A stretch of DNA of 64,000 nucleotides from Microbacterium terricola (GTDB lineage Bacteria; Actinomycetota; Actinomycetes; Actinomycetales; Microbacteriaceae), in NCBI RefSeq assembly GCF_027943945.1, contig NZ_AP027141.1, positions 806,001 to 870,000 of the forward strand, in the 5' to 3' direction. The notes beneath the pieces were generated by a model that searched no databases, had not been told where the DNA came from, and saw only the letters and a program-made list of their open reading frames with translations. Both the position numbers and the translations under genes were made by a program. Each line of letters opens with the position of its first letter. Within the stretch, counting starts at the first letter, position 1. Below are positions 7,752 through 16,443 of this stretch, piece after piece.

Positions 7752-9037
7752 CCGGGCTCAGCGTCGTCGTCGCGGTCGACGCGCCGGCGGGCCACGTGCT
7801 CGCCGCCGGGCTCGAGCGCGAGGGGGTGATCGTGCGGGCGGTGGTGCCCGCTGACGCGATCGCGCTGGTGGCCGAAGACGCGCTGCGCGGCGACGACGCG
7901 CGGATCTGCGCGGAGGCCCTCGCCGGCGCCGACGCTGTCGTGCTCGAGGTCGGACGTGCCAGTCTGACCCCCGCGGCCGTCCATCTGTGCGATCGCCGCG
8001 GGCTGCGCATCGTGCCGGTCGCCGCCCCCGGCGCGGACGCGCGGATGGTGGGACTGTACGGGCTGGCGCAGCCTTGGCCGACGGATGCCGAGCCGTGGCG
8101 CATCGCCGACGCGCTGCGCGCGGCCGAGGTCGAGGTCGCGCCGACACCGGCGGCCGGACCGCGGACGGTGATCGCGGTGTGGGGCGCCGCCGGGTCGCCC
8201 GGTCGCTCCACGATCGCGATCGAGCTGGCCGTGGAGCTCGCCAGGGGAGGGCGGCATGTCGCGCTCGTCGACGCCGACACGCATGCGCCGTCGCTCGCGC
8301 TGGCGCTCGGGCTCGCGGATGAGGGCCCCGGCTTCGCGGCCGCGTGTCGCCAGGCCGAGCAGGGCGAGCTCGATGCGCGCGAGCTGACGCGCATCGCCGT
8401 CGCCCTTGCGGGGACGGGGGTCGACGTGCTCACCGGCATCAACCGCCCGTCGCGGTGGCCCGAGCTGAGCGCCGTGCGCGTCGCGGCCGCCCTCGAGACC
8501 TGCCGCGACTGGGCCGACTTCACGGTGGTCGACGTCGCCGCTTCCCTCGAGCGCGACGAGGAGATCGTCAGCGACCTCGACGGCCCTCGGCGCAACGCCG
8601 CCACGATCGCGGCGCTGCGCGCCGCCGACCTGGTGATCGCCGTCGCCGGCGCCGACCCGGTCGGGGTGTCCCGCTTCCTCCGTGCCCACGCCGAGCTGCG
8701 GGCGACGATCGGCGCCACGCCGGTCGCGGTGGTCGCCAATCGGCTGCGGCCCGGCACGCTGGGCATCGACGCGCGCGGTCAGATCCGCCGCACGCTCGAT
8801 CGGTTCGGCGGCATCGGCGACGTGTGGTTCCTGCCGACCGATCCGCGGTCGGCGGACGCCGCGCTGCTGCAGGCGCAGCCGATCGCCTCGGTCGCGCCGA
8901 AGTCGCCCTTCACGGCGGCGATGCGCAGATTCGTCGGCGACGTCGTCGTGCCGGTCGCGGCGCCGGAGGCCGCAGACCTGCGCAGGCGGGCGGTGCGCCG
9001 GTCGCGGCGGGTGCCGGCCACCGCCGTCGCGCGCTGA
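7748..9037 (+). CDS. CpaE/TadZ-like P-loop ATPase (MinD/ParA superfamily)
   Basis: 429 residues. A receiver-like N-terminal part (about 1-130) precedes a MinD/ParA ATPase domain. The P-loop reads GAAGSPGRST (146-155): arginine stands where the deviant Walker A motif has its second lysine, a form I recall in actinobacterial CpaE-like proteins. LVDADTHAPSLALALGL follows as the switch region. The GTG start overlaps the stop of the SAF gene, so the two are [12 protein letters not shown]. It probably localises a Tad-type apparatus, but its partner genes are not in this window. Confidence 0.8.
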   Translation: MTGLSVVVAVDAPAGHVLAAGLEREGVIVRAVVPADAIALVAEDALRGDDARICAEALAGADAVVLEVGRASLTPAAVHLCDRRGLRIVPVAAPGADARMVGLYGLAQPWPTDAEPWRIADALRAAEVEVAPTPAAGPRTVIAVWGAAGSPGRSTIAIELAVELARGGRHVALVDADTHAPSLALALGLADEGPGFAAACRQAEQGELDARELTRIAVALAGTGVDVLTGINRPSRWPELSAVRVAAALETCRDWADFTVVDVAASLERDEEIVSDLDGPRRNAATIAALRAADLVIAVAGADPVGVSRFLRAHAELRATIGATPVAVVANRLRPGTLGIDARGQIRRTLDRFGGIGDVWFLPTDPRSADAALLQAQPIASVAPKSPFTAAMRRFVGDVVVPVAAPEAADLRRRAVRRSRRVPATAVAR

Positions 9038-9052
9038 CGCGCCGGGCAACTC

Positions 9053-9058
9053 TAGGCT
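9053..9058 (+). promoter_or_regulatory. -10 box TAGGCT, leaderless pdtaS start
   Basis: TAGGCT-GGACTC-ATG at 9065, spacing 6 nt, no Shine-Dalgarno sequence. Confidence 0.6.
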
Positions 9059-9064
9059 GGACTC

Positions 9065-10579
9065 ATGTCGACGCTCAGCGATCTCGTCAGTGCCCAGGGC
9101 CGGTCCTCACAGGCCGACATCGAGTGGCTGCACCGTCTGGCCGGCGACGGACAGCTGCTCGCCGACCTCGCCTTCGCCGACATCGTGATCTGGGTGCCGA
9201 CCGCCGACGACTCGTTCATCGCCGTCGCGCACACCCGCCCCTCTGGCGCCGCCACCCTGTTCTACCGCGACATCGTCGGCGATCTGGTCCGCCCGCAGTG
9301 GCGCACCCAGGTCAAGGACGCCTTCGCCGCCGGCCGGATCGTCGACTCCGCCTCGCCCGACTGGTTCGAGGAGACCCCCACCCGCGTGCGGGCCGTGCCG
9401 ATCGGGCGCACCGTCGAGGCGGGCGGGGTGCCGCAGATCATCGGCGTGCTCACCCGTCACACCAACCTGGGCGAGGCGCGCACCCCGTCGCGGCAGCAGA
9501 TCACGTTCAACGACTGCGCCGACGAGGTCTTCGGCATGGTGGCCTCGGGTGACTTCCCCGACCTGACGGCGCCCACGTCGCCGCGCCGGGGTGCACCGCG
9601 CGCGTCCGACGGGCTCATCCGCCTCGACGTCGACGGGGTCACCACCTTCGCGAGCCCGAACGCGCTGTCGGCGTTCAACCGCCTCGGCTTCGACGACGAG
9701 CTGGAGGGGGAGTCGCTGGTCGAGGTGGTCACCGGCATCCTCCCCGACAAGCGGCAGTTCGACGAGTCGCTGCCGGTCGTCGTCACCGGGCGGGCCCCGT
9801 GGCGTGCCGACCTCGAGTCCCGCGGGGTGACGGTGTCGCTGCGCACCATCCCGCTGCGCGATCACGGCACCCGCATCGGCGCGATCGTGCTGTGCCGCGA
9901 CGTGACCGAGATCCGCCACCAGGAGCAGGAGCTCATCACCAAGGACGCGACCATCCGCGAGATCCACCACCGGGTGAAGAACAACCTGCAGACGGTGGCC
10001 TCGCTGCTGCGGATCCAGGCGCGCCGCTCGCACACCGACGAGGCGCGCGAGGCGCTGACCCAGGCGATGCGCCGGGTGTCGTCGATCGCGGTCGTGCACG
10101 ACACGCTGTCGGAGGGGCTCGCGCAGAACGTCGAGTTCGACGACGTGTTCCACCGGGTGCTCAAGCTCGTCGCCGAAGTGGCGTCGGCGCCGAGCACCCG
10201 AGCGCGGACGCACACGACGGGCACGTTCGGCACCCTGCCGAGCGAGTACGCGACCCCCCTCGCCCTGGCGCTGACCGAGCTCGTCACCAACGCGGTCGAG
10301 CACGGCCTCGCCGGCAAGGAGGGCGACGTCGAGATCATCGCGGAGCGCGGCGACGACCGGCTCGAGGTGCGCGTGCGCGACAGCGGGTCCGGCCTCCCCG
10401 AGGGTCAGGTCGGTCGCGGCCTCGGCACGCAGATCGTCCGGACGCTCATCCAGGGCGAGCTCGGCGGCACGATCGACTGGCACACCGTGATGGGCAGCGG
10501 CACCGAGGTCACGATCGACATCCCGCTGCGCTACATCGACCGCTCACCGCGCACCGAGCAGATCTCGGTGGTGCGCTGA
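9065..10579 (+). CDS. pdtaS: Sensor histidine kinase PdtaS
   Basis: 504 residues, cytosolic. An N-terminal GAF-like sensor (about 1-150) and a PAS-like domain (about 180-290) precede a HisKA_2-type dimerisation domain with IREIHHRVKNNLQTVASLLRIQ (His301/302) and an HATPase domain (LALALTELVTNAVEHG, DSGSGLPEG). This is the architecture of mycobacterial PdtaS (Rv3220c), which phosphorylates the RNA-binding antiterminator PdtaR. The neighbouring whiB1-like gene repeats the Rv3219/Rv3220c arrangement. No membrane helix is present. The start is set by the TAGGCT box. Confidence 0.9.
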   Translation: MSTLSDLVSAQGRSSQADIEWLHRLAGDGQLLADLAFADIVIWVPTADDSFIAVAHTRPSGAATLFYRDIVGDLVRPQWRTQVKDAFAAGRIVDSASPDWFEETPTRVRAVPIGRTVEAGGVPQIIGVLTRHTNLGEARTPSRQQITFNDCADEVFGMVASGDFPDLTAPTSPRRGAPRASDGLIRLDVDGVTTFASPNALSAFNRLGFDDELEGESLVEVVTGILPDKRQFDESLPVVVTGRAPWRADLESRGVTVSLRTIPLRDHGTRIGAIVLCRDVTEIRHQEQELITKDATIREIHHRVKNNLQTVASLLRIQARRSHTDEAREALTQAMRRVSSIAVVHDTLSEGLAQNVEFDDVFHRVLKLVAEVASAPSTRARTHTTGTFGTLPSEYATPLALALTELVTNAVEHGLAGKEGDVEIIAERGDDRLEVRVRDSGSGLPEGQVGRGLGTQIVRTLIQGELGGTIDWHTVMGSGTEVTIDIPLRYIDRSPRTEQISVVR

Positions 10580-10598
10580 GCGCGCAGACGCGCGCGAC

Positions 10599-10617
10599 GT
10601 TCGACGCAGTTTCCGGC
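10599..10617 (+). repeat. Dispersed 3'-flanking repeat, copy 1
   Basis: A 19-mer 20 nt after the pdtaS stop that matches 21816-21834, after guaB1, in 16 or 17 of 19 positions. Its right part (GCAGTTTCCGGC) can pair with GCCGGGAACAGC about 30 nt downstream. Confidence 0.4.
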
Positions 10618-10687
10618 GTTCGCCGGTGCGATTACCGCGTCGGATGCCGGGAACAGCGGTCGACGCGGAGTAGGCGAGCCTTGGGGC

Positions 10688-10936
10688 TCAGGAAGCGCGG
10701 CGCGCGCGGGCGGCGCGGCGCTTGAGCGCGCGGCGCTCGTCCTCGGAGAGGCCACCCCACACGCCCGAGTCCTGACCGGTCTCGAGGGCGTACTGCAGGC
10801 AGACCTCGGTCACCGTGCAACGGGCGCAGACCGACTTGGCCTTCTCGATCTGGTCGACCGCGGGGCCGGTGTTGCCGACCGGGAAGAACAGCTCCGGGTC
10901 GACGGTGAGGCAGGCGGACTTGTCGCGCCAATCCAT
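10688..10936 (-). CDS. whiB1: WhiB1-type iron-sulfur transcription factor
   Basis: 82 residues. Four cysteines at 9, 37, 40 and 46 have the same spacing as mycobacterial WhiB1 and would ligate a [4Fe-4S] cluster. The Wbl motif GVWGGLS (58-64) and a basic C-terminal tail (LKRRAARARRAS) follow. WhiB1 is an essential, NO-sensitive partner of the primary sigma factor in mycobacteria. The start ATG 10936 has a clear AAGGAG ribosome binding site; the longer open frame upstream has no support. It lies next to pdtaS as in mycobacteria. Confidence 0.93.
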   Translation of the reverse strand: MDWRDKSACLTVDPELFFPVGNTGPAVDQIEKAKSVCARCTVTEVCLQYALETGQDSGVWGGLSEDERRALKRRAARARRAS

Positions 10937-11000
10937 GGTGGTGCTCCTTGTTGCGTAAGAGGTGAGGTGTGTGGGGGTCCGGTTCGGATCCGATACCCTG

Positions 11001-11029
11001 GTGGGGAGTGCGAGCATCGCTCGCCCCAC
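11001..11029 (-). other. Hairpin in the whiB1 upstream region
   Basis: GTGGGG and GCGAG on one side pair with CTCGC and CCCCAC on the other, with a 3-nt bulge. It lies about 65-95 nt upstream of whiB1, probably in its 5' leader. The whole gap 10937-11185 otherwise holds only promoter-type sequence. Confidence 0.35.
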
Positions 11030-11185
11030 GGCGCTGTGGGAGCACACTGCTTGGTCAATCGTCCCATGCACACGGATGTGAATCAAGGGTAAACGGCGGC
11101 AAACTGCCGTCCAGCCTGAGCATTCGCTCCACGGCATGGAGGTTTCGCACAAGCCCCACCCCACCGAACGAGGAGATCGTCCGCC

Positions 11186-11575
11186 TTGCGAACAAACGCC
11201 TGGGATCGCGTCGCCGGAGTGCTGGTCGGGCTCGAGGCGGCGGCGCTGTTCGTGCTCGTCGCGAGGCAGGTCATGGCGCTCCTGACCGGCGACACCGAGT
11301 CGCTCGAGAGCGCGATCGCGCTGGTCGTCCTGAGCGTGGTCGGCACGGTCGCGGTCGCCGCGTTCGCGGCGGCGATCTGGCGTGGGCGCTCGTGGGGGCG
11401 CTCCGGCGGCATCGTGACCCAGCTGCTCATCCTCGCCGTCGCCGGAGGTGCCGCGACCGGCGCGTACGCCGAGCCGGTGGTCGCGCTCGCGATCGCCGCG
11501 CCCGCCGTGGTGACGCTCGTGCTGCTCATCCTCGGCGTGCGGGCAGCCGGCCGGGAGCCCGCTGCCGGCGAGTAG
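11186..11575 (+). CDS. Small four-helix membrane protein, unknown function
   Basis: 129 residues with four hydrophobic segments (VAGVLVGLEAAALFVLVARQV, SAIALVVLSVVGTVAVAAFAA, SGGIVTQLLILAVAGGAATGA, VVALAIAAPAVVTLVLLILGV). A TTG start at 11186 is used; CGAGGAGAT lies about 8 nt upstream as a good ribosome binding site. No conserved catalytic residues. It is convergent with bcp, with only 3 nt between stops. Confidence 0.75.
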   Translation: MRTNAWDRVAGVLVGLEAAALFVLVARQVMALLTGDTESLESAIALVVLSVVGTVAVAAFAAAIWRGRSWGRSGGIVTQLLILAVAGGAATGAYAEPVVALAIAAPAVVTLVLLILGVRAAGREPAAGE

Positions 11576-11578
11576 GCG

Positions 11579-12049
11579 TCAGACGTCCAGCAGCGTCCGG
11601 AGCCGGCCCACATGGCCGGTGGCCTTGATGTTGTACAGCGCGTGCTGCACGCGGTTCTTCTCGTCGAGCACGAAGGTCGACCGGGTCACGCCCTGCACGA
11701 CCTTGCCGTAGTTCAGCTTGTCGCCCCACACGCCGTAGCGGGCGTGCACCTTGTGGTCGGGGTCGCTGAGCAGGTCGTAGGTCAGACCGTCGCGCTCGCG
11801 GAACGTGCGCAGCTTCTCCGGCTCGTCGCGTGAGACGCCGAGGATCGTGTACCCCGCTGCGCGGAACGGCTCGAGGCTGTCGCGGAAGTCGCACGCCTCG
11901 AGTGTGCAGCCGGGCGTCATCGCCTCCGGGTAGAAGAACAGGATCACCTTGCCGCCGCGCAGCTCGCGCAGGGCCACCGCATCCCCGTTCTGATCGGGGA
12001 GGGTGAAAGCGGGGGCGAGCGTGCCGGGTTCGAGGCGAGGGGAGGTCAC
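11579..12049 (-). CDS. bcp: Thiol peroxidase Bcp (peroxiredoxin Q)
   Basis: 156 residues of AhpC/TSA fold. The peroxidatic cysteine is Cys48 in MTPGCTLEACDF with a resolving Cys53 five residues later, the typical atypical-2-Cys PrxQ pattern. It reduces peroxides in the cytoplasm with thioredoxin. The GTG start at 12049 is preceded by TAGGCT and 6 nt, hence leaderless. Near SigR/RsrA it fits a thiol-oxidative-stress neighbourhood, though co-regulation is not shown by the sequence. Confidence 0.92.
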   Translation of the reverse strand: MTSPRLEPGTLAPAFTLPDQNGDAVALRELRGGKVILFFYPEAMTPGCTLEACDFRDSLEPFRAAGYTILGVSRDEPEKLRTFRERDGLTYDLLSDPDHKVHARYGVWGDKLNYGKVVQGVTRSTFVLDEKNRVQHALYNIKATGHVGRLRTLLDV

Positions 12050-12055
12050 CCGACC

Positions 12056-12061
12056 AGCCTA
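12056..12061 (-). promoter_or_regulatory. -10 box TAGGCT for bcp (minus strand)
   Basis: Read on the minus strand: TAGGCT, GGTCGG, then GTG at 12049. Exact 6-nt spacing; the box overlaps the end of rsgA. Confidence 0.55.
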
Positions 12062-13132
12062 CGCGCCGCCGCTGCGCGCCTCACGGTCGGCCTTGTCCGC
12101 GAAGGTGAGCAGCAGCCGCTGCAGCGAGTCGAGTCGCGCAGGACCCCCGGGGCCGAGGCGGCCCTCCGCGACGGCCTCCACGATCGCGCAGTCGGGTGCG
12201 TCCGGCAGGTGGGTGCAGCCCCGCGGGCACTCCTCGCCCACCTCGGCGAGATCGGTGAAGGCGGCCAGGATGTTGGCCGGATCGATGTGCCCCAGGCCGA
12301 ACGACCGCACGCCGGGGGTGTCGATGACCCAGCCGCTGCCACCCCGCCCGTGATAGCGCAGCGAGACGGTCGAGCTCGAGGTGTGCCTGCCGCGCCCGGT
12401 CACCTCGTTGACGTGTCCGGTGGCGCGGTGGGCGCTGGGCACCAGCGCGTTCACGAGCGTGGACTTGCCGACGCCGGAATGCCCGACGAAGACGGTCGAG
12501 TGGCCGACCAGGGCGGCGCCGATACGCGCGAGCGGCATCTCCGAGCGCGCCGAGGTGAACACCTCCAGGTCGATGCCCTCGAAGTGGGCGAGGAAGTCGG
12601 TCGGGTCGGCGATGTCGGTCTTGGTCACCACCAGGAGGGGACGGATGCCGGCATCCAGCGCCGCGATGAGGTACCGGTCGACGAGCCGGGCGCGGGGCTC
12701 CGGGTCGGCGGCCGCGACGACCACCAGCATCTGATCGGCGTTGGCGACGATCACCCGTTCGACCTGATCGGTGTCGTCGGCGCTGCGCCGCAGCAGCGAG
12801 GTGCGCTCCTCGATCCCGATGATGCGGGCGAGCGTCCCCTCGTCTCCGGTGGTGTCGCCGACCACGCGGGCGCGGTCGCCGGTCACGATCGCCTGCTTGC
12901 GCAGCTCGCGGGCGCGCATCGCGACGACCTCGTGCTCCTCGGGCGTGTCCTCGTCGATCAGGATGCTGTAGCGGCCGCGGTCGACGCCCAGCACACGGGC
13001 GATCCGGGCGTCGGCGTGCGCGGGCCGGCGCTTCGTGCGCGGCCGGTTCGCCTTCGGGTTGGGCCGCATGCGGATGTCGGCCTCGTCGAACCCGAGGTCG
13101 TCGTCATCGTCGTCGGGCTCCAGCCAGCTCAC
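12059..13132 (-). CDS. rsgA: Ribosome small subunit-dependent GTPase RsgA
   Basis: 357 residues. Circularly permuted GTPase order: G4 TKTD (170-173), then G1 GHSGVGKS (217-224), then G3 DTPG. An OB-fold-like region lies before the GTPase, and a C-terminal zinc site CPRGCTHLPDAPDC follows. It acts late in 30S subunit maturation. The acidic Asp-rich N-terminus (about 5-20) is a common extension. The start is GTG 13132, 16 nt after the aroA stop, with no strong SD, suggesting [11 protein letters not shown] coupled to aroA. Confidence 0.92.
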   Translation of the reverse strand: MSWLEPDDDDDDLGFDEADIRMRPNPKANRPRTKRRPAHADARIARVLGVDRGRYSILIDEDTPEEHEVVAMRARELRKQAIVTGDRARVVGDTTGDEGTLARIIGIEERTSLLRRSADDTDQVERVIVANADQMLVVVAAADPEPRARLVDRYLIAALDAGIRPLLVVTKTDIADPTDFLAHFEGIDLEVFTSARSEMPLARIGAALVGHSTVFVGHSGVGKSTLVNALVPSAHRATGHVNEVTGRGRHTSSSTVSLRYHGRGGSGWVIDTPGVRSFGLGHIDPANILAAFTDLAEVGEECPRGCTHLPDAPDCAIVEAVAEGRLGPGGPARLDSLQRLLLTFADKADREARSGGA

Positions 13133-13148
13133 GGTGCGTCGCCTGCGC

Positions 13149-14510
13149 TCACGGGACCAGCGTCTGCGCGTCGGGGACGTCGATGCCGTCGAGCATCTGC
13201 TGCCAGAGCTGCGGGAACTGCGGCATGGTCTTCGCGGTGGTGCCGATGTCGTCGATGACGACCTCGGGCACGCGGAGTCCGATGAGCGCACCCGTCGTGG
13301 CGAGGCGATGGTCGTGGTGCGCGTGCCAGGTGGCGCCGTGCAGCGGGGTCGGGACGATGCGGATGCCGTCGTCCAGCTCGTGCGCCTCGCCTCCGAGCCG
13401 GCGCAGCTCGCCGACGAGCGCGGCGATGCGGTCGGTCTCGTGACCGCGGATGTGGCCGATGCCGTAGAACTCGCTCGGCGCGTCGGCGAAGGCCGCCAGG
13501 GCGACCAGCGTCGGCGTCAGCTCTCCCGCGGCGGAGAGGTCGAGGTCGACCCCCGAGATGTGCGAGCCGGCGGTGACCGTCAGCGCACCGCCGCGGCGCG
13601 AGACGCGCGCCCCCATCACGGAGAGGATGTCGGAGAGCATGTGCCCCGGCTGCGTGGAGTGCGCCGGCCAGCCGGTGATCGTGACCGAGCCGCCGGCGAT
13701 CATGGCTGCGGCGAGGAACGGCGCGGCGTTGGACAGGTCGGGCTCGATCGCGACGTCCTTGCCCCGCACCGGTCCGGCCGGGACCACCCACTCGCCGGGG
13801 GCGGGGCGCTCCACGTGCACGCCGCGGTGGGCGAGGGACTCCACCGTCATGTCGATGTGCGGCATGCTCGGCAGGCGGCCACCGGAGTGGATGAGGCGCA
13901 GCCCCACATCGAACCGCGGAGCGGCCAGCAGGAGGCCGGAGACGAACTGACTGGATGCGCTCGCGTCGATCACGACCTCGCCGCCGCGGACGCGCCCGTG
14001 CCCGCGGACGCTGAACGGCAGCATCCATCGTCCGCCGTCGTCGATGTCGACGCCGGCGTCGCGCAGGCCCTTGATCATGGCGCCCATCGGGCGGTGCAGT
14101 GCGCTCTCGTGCGCGGTCAGCGTGACCTCGCCGCGGGCGAAGCCGGCCAGGGGTGCGACGAAGCGCATCACGGTGCCCGCCTGCCCGCAGTCCACCAGCG
14201 CGTCGCCCTGCAGCGGCCAGACCGGCGTGACGATGACGTCATCGCCGAAGACGCCCTGTCCGTGCTCGAAGTCGATCCCCACTCCGAGGGCGCGCAGCGC
14301 CTCGATCATGCGGGCGGAGTCGTCGGAGTGCAGGGGCGCGGTGAGCCGGCTGGGGGAGTCGGCGAGCGCGGCGAGGATGAGCTCGCGATTGGTGAGCGAC
14401 TTCGACCCAGGCACCGTCAAACGGGACTGCAGCGGGGCCGTCGCGACCGGCGCGACCCACCGGCCGCGCGACTGAGGTGCGGCGCTGGGGGAATACCCGT
14501 CGGTGCTCAT
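13149..14510 (-). CDS. aroA: 3-phosphoshikimate 1-carboxyvinyltransferase (EPSP synthase)
   Basis: 453 residues. The substrate-binding motif PGSKSLTNRELILAALA (34-50) and late HDHRLATTGALIGLR are diagnostic. It condenses shikimate-3-phosphate with PEP in the aromatic amino acid pathway. ATG 14510 is preceded on the minus strand by TAGGGT and 8 nt. It is divergent from the sigma factor gene and followed closely by rsgA. Confidence 0.94.
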   Translation of the reverse strand: MSTDGYSPSAAPQSRGRWVAPVATAPLQSRLTVPGSKSLTNRELILAALADSPSRLTAPLHSDDSARMIEALRALGVGIDFEHGQGVFGDDVIVTPVWPLQGDALVDCGQAGTVMRFVAPLAGFARGEVTLTAHESALHRPMGAMIKGLRDAGVDIDDGGRWMLPFSVRGHGRVRGGEVVIDASASSQFVSGLLLAAPRFDVGLRLIHSGGRLPSMPHIDMTVESLAHRGVHVERPAPGEWVVPAGPVRGKDVAIEPDLSNAAPFLAAAMIAGGSVTITGWPAHSTQPGHMLSDILSVMGARVSRRGGALTVTAGSHISGVDLDLSAAGELTPTLVALAAFADAPSEFYGIGHIRGHETDRIAALVGELRRLGGEAHELDDGIRIVPTPLHGATWHAHHDHRLATTGALIGLRVPEVVIDDIGTTAKTMPQFPQLWQQMLDGIDVPDAQTLVP

Positions 14511-14607
14511 CGAGTTCTACCCTACTGAACCCGTGAGAGGAGCCGGATGATCGCGACGCTGTCACCTATCGGTCTGGTCGAGCCCGATGGGACTGAGGAC
14601 GCCGACG

Positions 14608-14613
14608 TAGACT
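14608..14613 (+). promoter_or_regulatory. -10 box TAGACT inside the possible 5' extension of sigR
   Basis: TAGACT lies 5 nt before GTG 14619 and 8 nt before ATG 14622, both in frame with the sigma factor. It would yield a leaderless message. Confidence 0.5.
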
Positions 14614-14618
14614 GGCGC

Positions 14619-15218
14619 GTGATGACTGACGAGGCACCCGCTGCGGTCGACGCGCGCACCCAGTTCGAAGAGCAGGCGCTGCCCTTCATGGACCAGCTCT
14701 ATGCCGCCGCGATGCGGATGACCCGCAATCCGGCCGACGCCGCCGACCTCGTGCAGGAGACCTTCGTCAAGGCGTTCGCCTCGTGGAAGACCTTCACGCA
14801 GGGCACGAACCTCAAGGCGTGGCTCTACCGGATCCTCACGAACACCTACATCAACACCTACCGCAAGAAGCAGCGCGAGCCCTACCAGGGCACGATCGAC
14901 GAGCTCGAGGACTGGCAGCTCGGCGGCGCCGAGTCGACCACCGCGACCTCGAGCCGATCGGCGGAAGCCGAGGCGATCGACCGGATGCCCGCGTCGGTCG
15001 TGAAGGACGCGCTGCAGGCCATCCCGGAGGACTTCCGGCTGGCGGTGTACCTCGCCGACGTCGAGGGGTTCGCCTACCAGGAGATCGCCGACATCATGAA
15101 AACCCCCATCGGCACGGTCATGAGCCGCCTGCACCGTGGCAGGCGGATGCTGCGTGACCTGCTCGCCGACTACGCAAAGGAGCGCGGCATCACTGCCGCG
15201 ACGAGGAGCACGAAATGA
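14619..15218 (+). CDS. sigR: ECF sigma factor of the SigR/SigH family
   Basis: About 199 residues. Region 2 ([54 protein letters not shown]) and region 4 ([24 protein letters not shown]) match Streptomyces SigR and mycobacterial SigH, which drive the thiol-oxidative stress regulon. Its stop overlaps the anti-sigma gene (ATGA). Two starts are possible. GTG 14619 or ATG 14622 has a TAGACT box at leaderless spacing; ATG 14547 has a GAGAGGAG ribosome binding site and would add 24 residues. Confidence 0.9.
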   Translation: MMTDEAPAAVDARTQFEEQALPFMDQLYAAAMRMTRNPADAADLVQETFVKAFASWKTFTQGTNLKAWLYRILTNTYINTYRKKQREPYQGTIDELEDWQLGGAESTTATSSRSAEAEAIDRMPASVVKDALQAIPEDFRLAVYLADVEGFAYQEIADIMKTPIGTVMSRLHRGRRMLRDLLADYAKERGITAATRSTK

Positions 15219-15457
15219 CGGACTGCGGCTGCGAGAAGGCGCGACGCGATCTCGAGGAGTATCTGCGCAACGAGGTGTGCAAGACCCAGCACGCCGACAT
15301 CAAGGACCACCTGGAGAGCTGCCCGGACTGCCGGGACGAGGCTCTGGTGGCGCGCACCCTGACCGACGTCCTCGCCAGGGCGTGCAAGGAGGCGGCGCCC
15401 GAGGAGCTGCGCGACCAGGTGCTCAGCCGCCTGCGCGCCGTCCAGGCGACGCACTGA
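15215..15457 (+). CDS. rsrA: Zinc-binding anti-sigma factor, RsrA/RshA family
   Basis: 80 residues with a ZAS motif: HLESCPDC (H-x3-C-x2-C), an upstream Cys in [13 protein letters not shown], and a CGC pair near the N-terminus. This matches RsrA, which binds SigR when reduced and releases it on disulfide formation. ATG 15215 overlaps the sigma gene stop, so expression is coupled. It is convergent with the lipid kinase gene, 6 nt apart. Confidence 0.9.
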   Translation: MTDCGCEKARRDLEEYLRNEVCKTQHADIKDHLESCPDCRDEALVARTLTDVLARACKEAAPEELRDQVLSRLRAVQATH

Positions 15458-15463
15458 CCCCTC

Positions 15464-16351
15464 TCACGGCACCGGCGCGAACACGCTGATCGCGCCGGGC
15501 ACCGCCTCGACCGTGACCGGAAGGGTCGCGATCGGGTCGCCGTCTGCATATGCGGTGAGGCCGGTCGCCTCCAGGCGCACGGTGCGGCCGCGGAACGTCT
15601 CCACCTCGGGGTACGCGACGTGGGTGCCGCGGTAGAGGGTGGGCAGCAGGCGCAGGAGGCGCAGCCGCCCCGACGGTCGAACGACGGTGACGTCCAGCAT
15701 CCCGTCCCGCAGGTCGGCCGCGGGGCAGATCGGGATGCCGCCGCCGTACGTGCGGCCGTTGCCGACGCTGACCATCACGAAGGGCCCGCCCACGCGCTGC
15801 CCGTCGACCTCGATCGTGTACGGCGTTCCCTTCAGGAACAGGAACTCGATCAGGATCGCGATGTTGTAGCGCTGATGCCCGCGCGGCCAGCGCATCCGGT
15901 TCGCCCGGTCGTTGACGTACGAGTCGAAGCCGCTGGCGAGCACCGTGGCGTACAGCTGCGTCGAGCCGTCGGCGCGAGTGAGGCGCGCGAGGTCGAGCAC
16001 GCTGGCGTGCCCGGCGGCGATCACGTCGGCGGCGACCTCCGGTTCGAGCGTGGGGATGCCGAGCCCGGCGGCGAGATCGTTTCCGGTGCCCGCGGGGATG
16101 ATCCCGAGCGGCACCCCGGTGCCGGCGAGCTCCTGCAGCGCCAGATTCACGATGCCGTCGCCGCCGGCGACCGCGACGGCGTCCGCGTGCCCGACGGCCG
16201 CGCGGATCAGCTCCGACGACTCGGCCGCGCTCCCGCCGCTGACGAGTGTCGCGGTGTGGCCGAGGGCGCGCAGCCGGTCGGCGGCGCGCACCGCGGCGTG
16301 CGTGTGCGCTCCGTTGCGGGCTGCGGGATTGATGACGACGGTGACATCCAC
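15464..16351 (-). CDS. Diacylglycerol/lipid kinase family protein
   Basis: 295 residues of DAGK_cat fold. VVINPAARNG at the N-terminus, AVAGGDGIVNLALQ (the GGDG nucleotide loop) and GIIPAGTGNDLAAGLG are diagnostic of DgkB/YegS-type lipid kinases. It would phosphorylate diacylglycerol or a related lipid at the membrane face. The GTG at 16351 begins directly before the conserved strand; the much longer open frame upstream is a shadow of kgd. Confidence 0.88.
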   Translation of the reverse strand: MDVTVVINPAARNGAHTHAAVRAADRLRALGHTATLVSGGSAAESSELIRAAVGHADAVAVAGGDGIVNLALQELAGTGVPLGIIPAGTGNDLAAGLGIPTLEPEVAADVIAAGHASVLDLARLTRADGSTQLYATVLASGFDSYVNDRANRMRWPRGHQRYNIAILIEFLFLKGTPYTIEVDGQRVGGPFVMVSVGNGRTYGGGIPICPAADLRDGMLDVTVVRPSGRLRLLRLLPTLYRGTHVAYPEVETFRGRTVRLEATGLTAYADGDPIATLPVTVEAVPGAISVFAPVP

Positions 16352-16391
16352 CAGAGAAGTCTGCCAGCCGCAGGAGCCCGCCTCTGACACG

Positions 16392-16425
16392 CGCGCGCCG
16401 ACCCCCGGTGGGAGGTCGGCGCGCG
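16392..16425 (-). terminator. Terminator hairpin after kgd
   Basis: A perfect 12-bp GC-rich inverted repeat (CGCGCGCCGACC and its complement) with a 10-nt loop, 19 nt beyond the kgd stop. Confidence 0.6.
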
Positions 16426-16443
16426 GTTCCGCGGGTGCGCGGG

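Noticed and set aside
11030..11085. CRP/Cmr-type site in the whiB1 promoter
   Set aside because: TGTG and CACA half-sites are present, but with a 4-nt gap instead of the 8 nt between half-sites of a CRP site.
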